This document shows, piece after piece, positions 58,930 through 64,000 of a stretch of DNA of 64,000 nucleotides. A program made the translations under genes and the position numbers. Origin of the DNA: Collybia mongolica (taxonomy: Eukaryota > Basidiomycota > Agaricomycetes > Agaricales > Clitocybaceae); the NCBI GenBank assembly GCA_013420905.1, contig JAAXNY010000020.1:248001-312000 (forward strand). Reading direction: 5' to 3'. A model generated the notes under the pieces. It ran no database searches and was not told the origin of the DNA. It worked only from the letters and a program-made list of their open reading frames with translations. Positions within the stretch are counted from its first letter, which is position 1. Every line of letters begins with the position of its first letter.

Positions 58930-59640
58930 TATGATCAATTACCAAAAGGGGAATGTATAGTCTGGATTGTATGTGCAACTGAGTGCAACTTGCAGCTGTA
59001 CATCATTGTTGGTGGGCATTGAAGGGGGTTGTGGAGTGTTTAAGGTCTTTGGCTGTGTGTTCATGTGTCCTGAAGTGTCCCAGGTGGATGGACATACAGT
59101 AGATGGTAAAATTGACTACAGGATGGAACCCATGGTTGGCTAATAGTCCCCAGAGTACATATGTGGCTGAGAAGTTGACTGGGGCATTGTTCTGCAACTT
59201 ATTGAGCTTTTATATGCTCTTGACTTGTGAATTTTGTTTTGATAGCTTCCAGAGGAATTCCTGAGGAGTGTACAAAAAGCATCCAGAGTTGTATGTATGT
59301 CCAAACTTGAGACATTTGGAACACATAACATTTTCTGGAGAATTTGATGTTCCACTTGGCTGAGGTCGATAGGTTTTTCTCAATTTCCTACATGACTGAG
59401 GGGGTTCATCATGTATCAGATGGGTTTAGGCTTTGGGGACTTCTTCTTCTTGATGACCAATTTGGTACCTTTTTGACCAGTTAAAAATTTAAGTGCTTCT
59501 GTATTTTGAACCACATTGGACTAGTCAGATCCTCTCCAAGCAATCCTACAATGATGATCATGATTTCATGTTGGGATCTCCTCTATACTACCAAATGCTC
59601 TCCTTTTGCTGGCTTTTGCTTACTAATGCTATGCTCTAAG
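58930..59640. repeat. Second CpG-poor block, transposon relic
   Basis: Almost no CG over about 700 bp, in contrast to both sides. Short minus-strand frames at 59003-59197 and 59140-59355 could be remains of one coding region. No terminal repeats were found. Confidence 0.55.
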
Positions 59641-59872
59641 TCATGCAACTGGCTGGACTTGTGCATCCTGCACTAGTAGATCTGCCCCCCTCAAGAATGG
59701 TGGCGTCCCCACCACCCTGCCACCCTCCCTCCTATCCCTACATCCTCCTCCTCTGCTTCTTCTTCATAGAAGAACCCTTCTGCTTCTCTGTTGTCTTCAT
59801 TGACCTCCTGGCTTTCATTGGCCTTCTGATCTTCTTCTTCCCCAGCTTTCGATGCGTGTACATGTTGGCAGG

Positions 59873-60060
59873 CTGATATATCACGCCTTGCTGCTGAGCA
59901 CCAAAGGCTGATACATATATTGTGGTAATCAGCAGGGCGGGTGATATATCATGGCCCCGCTAATCACCACACTATCTGTGTGGTGCTGTGCCTACCCTTA
60001 CCCAAGGTACTGTTTTATCCTCACCGCATCTGATACATCATCTGATACATCGCGCTCCCA
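59873..60060. repeat. Inverted and direct repeats, candidate left end of the KDZ element
   Basis: CTGATATATCACGCC (59873) and the inverse GGGCGGGTGATATATCAT (59935) form arms about 40 bp apart. CTGATACAT words recur at about 59909, 60029 and 60043. They lie 260-450 bp beyond the stop codon of the KDZ gene, where its terminal or subterminal repeats are expected. Confidence 0.5.
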
Positions 60061-60320
60061 CACCCCGCCCTCTTTGTCAGCCGCACACTATTCAATTTGA
60101 TCCCGCATGGGCGCCCACCTTCTTTGTCACCATGTCACACTTCCTCTTGATCTCGATCCATCTTCTCTTCTCGAATAATCGATTTACGATGCTCTGGAGA
60201 TCTACATTAATTTTACACACCTTCTTTTAATATACAGTAGCCGTGCTGTCATGATGTCATACTAGTAGGTATACACCATACAAAAAATTGTTGCGATGTA
60301 GCGAGCAAGTATAGACAGGG

Positions 60321-63300
60321 TCAATGACATTCGACAACCTTACCATCAACAGCTGCTCCGTTTCCTTTAATCAGAAGTCCCGACAGCCCCTCCCATTTTG
60401 TTTCACAGAACGCGTGCATTTTGTCACGGATTGCGGCCTAAAAAATTCATGTCAGCATGATCGCATCCACCTCGTGAACGAATCATGTACCTGGCGAAGA
60501 GCATAGGCACGCCGCCCCTCGTCTACAGCTGCTTGTTCAAGGATACCCCTGGCTAAATCCAGATTTCCGGGGGAGCGGAGATTGTTGATGGTTGGGAATG
60601 TTGTCGTAGCACATTCCCTCCACTTCTTGGCTTTCCAGGCGAAAAATACCTTGACACGTCGCATTTCTTCATCTAATAACAGGCATTCCTCCTGCCATCG
60701 ATGGGCCCTTGCACGTGCTTTACACCATTCAACACAGAGAGCTAAGGATCAAAGAGGTATCAGCGCAACCCAATGCATGTCAAATGTATGAAACCAACCT
60801 TCTCGTGACTGTTCATCCATCCCCTCTTTGGAAACAGATCTGTGAATCCTCCAAATCCAAGTCACCTGTTTCCTGCCCTTGGCACTGTCCTCGTCCATCC
60901 ATGGGAGTCCCATCACATCAGAGTCCGCGAGAGTACGGAGCTGGTCACTCCAGTTGAACTCCATCAGAGGTGGTGTGAGTTTTTCGAGGGCGGCATGGGC
61001 ATGGCAATATCGCGCAACGGTGGCTTTCACCTTCTGGGAGACGGACTCAATGATGGAGCGGCTTTTTGTCAGCATGCCCGTTCCTAAAATGTTCCGATCC
61101 TTCTCGCGCCAGAGATATGACCGGAGAAGCAAGAGGCCCCGAAGCTCATCAAGATACTGGAATGCGCGAACACGTCGGAGATGCCACTTGAATGACATCA
61201 AACGCTGTGGGCACCGCATGTTGTTGACTACGTCGGATGGCAGGAGAAGTTGGATGTTGAAGGCGGCTGGGGGCTCTTTGCTGCCAGCAGCGGTTGAACG
61301 GGCCCGAATTGCAGCGACGGCCGGCATGTAGAGGTGTTGGACCTCAATCCAAGCCTCAATCTTGCACTGGAGAGCATTACACCGCTCTAGGACCTTTGCG
61401 CGTTGGAGATCGGTGGAATGAGGGCCAAGAGCATTCGAGTCGATTTGTAGTTTGCTCCTAGGGCTCGATGTCAATCCCAATGCGAAAAAAAAAATGCCGT
61501 GACGTACTGTAGTTCCTCCAGTTCCAGGCCTTGCCAGATCAGCATACTGGCAGAGACAGACTCATGCAAGAGCTCAGCAGTCCCCTTTGCAAACTCTTCT
61601 TTTTCTTCCTGAGCAAAACGCAGGCGTACTTCCTTATCTGTTATAGCTGATGAAAAACGTCAGCGCGGTGATACAGCACATGATAAACTACACACTTTGA
61701 GACTTTATCGCATACGGGTTGGGGCATCCTTTGTCCATTTCCCAGGCCTGAACCAGCTTCGTCCACTCCTTCGTCAAGGCCAAGGGTAACGCAGCATCAA
61801 ACTCCTGGAATGCTTCAACTTGTTCTTCACAGGCCTCGAGTGCTTCTTTGGCTTGGCGGACAAAGGTTTGACCTATAGAGAGAATTCAAAATAAGGTTCA
61901 CACAATACAAAACGAAAGATATACTGACCAATGGACATGATCTTTCGCCAGTTATAATCCCCAAAGTGGTCATCAAGCGTGTCTCGCCTCGACCCAGGGC
62001 CCATCTCCTTTGTGCTGTTTGCTACTGCATTGGCCGCTGCCCATCCACGCTCGGGGGCCTCACCATCAGTGCGACCAATGCGAGGTGTAAAATTGAAGTT
62101 GTAGTCGAGATGACAACTTTCTTGATGCGCAGGAAGGTGGAACTTGGGAATGAGCGGAGTTATACTATATTGATGACCAGGGCTAAGCAGATTCGGAGGA
62201 TATGACTCGCAATGCTTGAAAAGGTTCCGAATCCATTGGCACATGATATCATAGGACACGACCAGAAGAATGGGTAGAAAGTGGGCCAGACTTCCAAGAA
62301 AGAAATAATCCATGTTGATGTACCTGGAGGGATGGTAAATGAACACGAAACATGCAAAATTTATAAGACTGTACCATTCTCCTTTCTGGAGATCGCCAAG
62401 TGATGTTGGTCGTGCCATGTCGTGTCTACTACATCCCGCAGCCCCCAGACCATTCGTCGACACTCCGTGACTACTGCGCATCGTTGCCGATTTGATGGCA
62501 TCGTGGTTGTTGCAAGTGCTCTTCTCATTCTCAAACTGATCCCCAAACTGGTTCAGATGCCAATGAAATTGATGCTCCTCAACAACGTATGCATAGCCGT
62601 GATTCAGACCCGGATCTTTTACATTATTGGATACATTCATGCGCTTCAAGCGAAAGTTGGCATCAATTGCCAGGAACAGGGCGTACAACCAACTGTTGTC
62701 GGCCAATCAGAAACATGCATGTCCAAAGAACAAAGAACAGGAGACGTACGCTTTATCCCTCCCCACCCGCTCCCAGTCATCAGGAAGGTTTATTCCGGGA
62801 TATGGACATGCCGGACACAACACCGCACATTCACCCTCCTTTGTTCCCACTACACCAGTTGCGTCATGCCCACGGCCACTACACTTGAGAAGCCTTACAT
62901 GATGCCACTGGCGTATCATCCGTAAAAGAGCAACATATCGGTCCTGAAAATTTATCAGAACGGTTCACCAAGGAGGAAAAAAACTTACTGCAGGAGGTTG
63001 TGTTCCAGTATTGTCGGTTTGTCGTGCGAGGCCCTGATAGAATTCCCAGCAAGATATTTTCGACGTAAAATTGAGAAGTTGGAAATGTTGGAGGGCTCGG
63101 AATGTTGCTGCTGTTTGGGGATCCATGATTGTTGCCGGCCAAAGTCAGAAGCGGAGTAGCTGCGTTGGCCGAGAGTTTGCATGTTGGCATGCACAATAAT
63201 CGAGGCCGATGTCATGAATGCCGTGCACATCAATAACAATGAAGGTATCATCAGATGCCTTCGCGGGGTTAGGACAGATTTCTCCAGGTGGGTGGCCTAG

Positions 63301-64000
63301 CTGTACTTGAAGGCCAAGATTCTTAAGTGTCGTCTTCGAGAAATAAGATCCGTTCCATTCCTAAAAGATGTCAGCGAGAAAATTCGAGAGCTTGGCTGGG
63401 GATAAACTCACATGGATGCGGTGGAAAGGCAGCGCACAGTGCGAGAGAATGATGCATGTGCCACAATACAGTTGAAGATTGTTGCAATCACAGCAACGAA
63501 AGATCAGCACATCGGTTGCAAAGCAATGCGCACATGACTTGTGGGCATCACCGCACCCTTTGAGGCATAGTACCTCCTCCACAAACGTATCGGTGTAGGG
63601 GGCCCATGCAAGAAGTGGATTCTCCTATTGCTAGTATTAAAAAAGGGCTGTAGTGATTATGAACGTGGCTTACTGAGACCAAATTCCATTTCCTGCTTTT
63701 CCCAGGTTGTTGTTGTTCAAGAATTTCAGCCCCTGAGAGTAACTTGCCATCTCCAGCCAGGATGTTGTTGATGTCCGTGTTGTCATCAAAAAGCTCGGTC
63801 CTGAACTGATTGTCGCTGAACTGATCATGCGTATTTGGAGGATTGCGAACTGAAGGTCGTTTTACGGGAGAGGTTGGTATGGAGATATAATCTTGCCGAA
63901 CTGTAAGGCGTTGTGAACCCGAAGAGAAATGAGTATGGCGTTCAATTGTTTGAGGTGCGGGAGCCGCCTGGTTGTTATCAGATTCATAGTGATCGAGAGC
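60321..64000 (-). CDS. KDZ transposase with CxC2 cysteine cluster (5' end beyond window)
   Basis: Transposase of a Kyakuja-Dileera-Zisupton DNA element. The visible N-terminal part (from 64000) has VKRPSVRNPPNTHDQF-like leader text, then the CxC2 zinc cluster (CLKGCGDAHKSCAHC, FRCCDCNNLQLYCGTC) near 63560-63400 and IDVHGIHDIGLDYC-type text. The core holds a plausible DDE triad: Asp in LFLAIDANFRL (about 62664), Asp in VSYDIMCQWIRN (about 62250) and Glu in RTDGEAPERGW (about 62061), with IPKFHLPAHQ before it. The helical C-terminus (YLDELRGLLLLRSYLWREKD) and exon ALRQ/AAIRDKMHAFCETKWEGL end at TGA 60323-60321. At least nine introns. I saw no stop inside an exon and CpG is normal, so this copy looks young and possibly active. 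Confidence 0.9.

Noticed and set aside
1..64000. CRISPR array, bacterial operon or prophage signals
   Set aside because: No regularly spaced identical repeats and no prokaryotic gene organisation; introns throughout show eukaryotic DNA.

Overview
The window looks like nuclear DNA of a mushroom-forming basidiomycete (Agaricomycetes). Nearly every gene is broken by 40-90 nt GT-AG introns. The families seen (a large F-box family, DUF4246, DUF6533, and a KDZ transposase with a CxC2 cysteine cluster) are expanded in this class. Conserved housekeeping genes (importin-9, FCP1 CTD phosphatase, NOP10, thioredoxin) sit among lineage-specific genes and transposon debris. I found no prokaryotic, organellar or viral features and no tRNA or rRNA gene. 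All calls come from reading the sequence by eye; no database search was run.

Layout. (1) 0-12.4 kb, gene-dense: an F-box gene running off the left edge and importin-9 share a short divergent promoter; then an RS-rich nuclear protein and an F-box/leucine-rich protein, separated by about 1.6 kb that carries a diverged repeat of the F-box gene's 3' flank. (2) 12.4-15.6 kb: no convincing gene. (3) 15.7-23.7 kb: an A+T-rich transposon graveyard almost without CpG. It holds a Tc1-like element with both inverted ends and a TA duplication, a 271-bp solo LTR with a 5-bp duplication, a 20-nt perfect palindrome, a GGAGTC word cluster and several diverged repeats. (4) 24-34.5 kb, gene-dense again: an unknown membrane protein, FCP1, a basic-secretory-protein-like metallopeptidase, an F-box-like gene with a broken partial tandem copy, and a divergent bHLH / Zn2Cys6 regulator pair. 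(5) 35.6-45 kb, lineage-specific: a deaminase-like gene, three tandem members of an unknown ~104-residue family (the third a fragment), and two DUF4246 genes arranged tail to tail as a 2-kb inverted duplication. (6) 45.3-56.3 kb: an acidic unknown, an eight-finger C2H2 protein, a DUF6533 seven-helix protein, NOP10 and thioredoxin in divergent orientation, and a large TPR-like protein. (7) 56.3-64 kb: a gene-poor stretch, a second CpG-poor block, then a KDZ transposase gene that reads open and continues past the right edge.

The genes are mostly independent. Clear pairings are the three divergent promoters (F-box/importin-9, bHLH/Zn2Cys6, NOP10/thioredoxin). The most original material is the 35.6-44.8 kb block, where a candidate cytidine-deaminase-fold protein lies beside a tandem small-protein family and a palindromic pair of putative oxygenase-fold genes.
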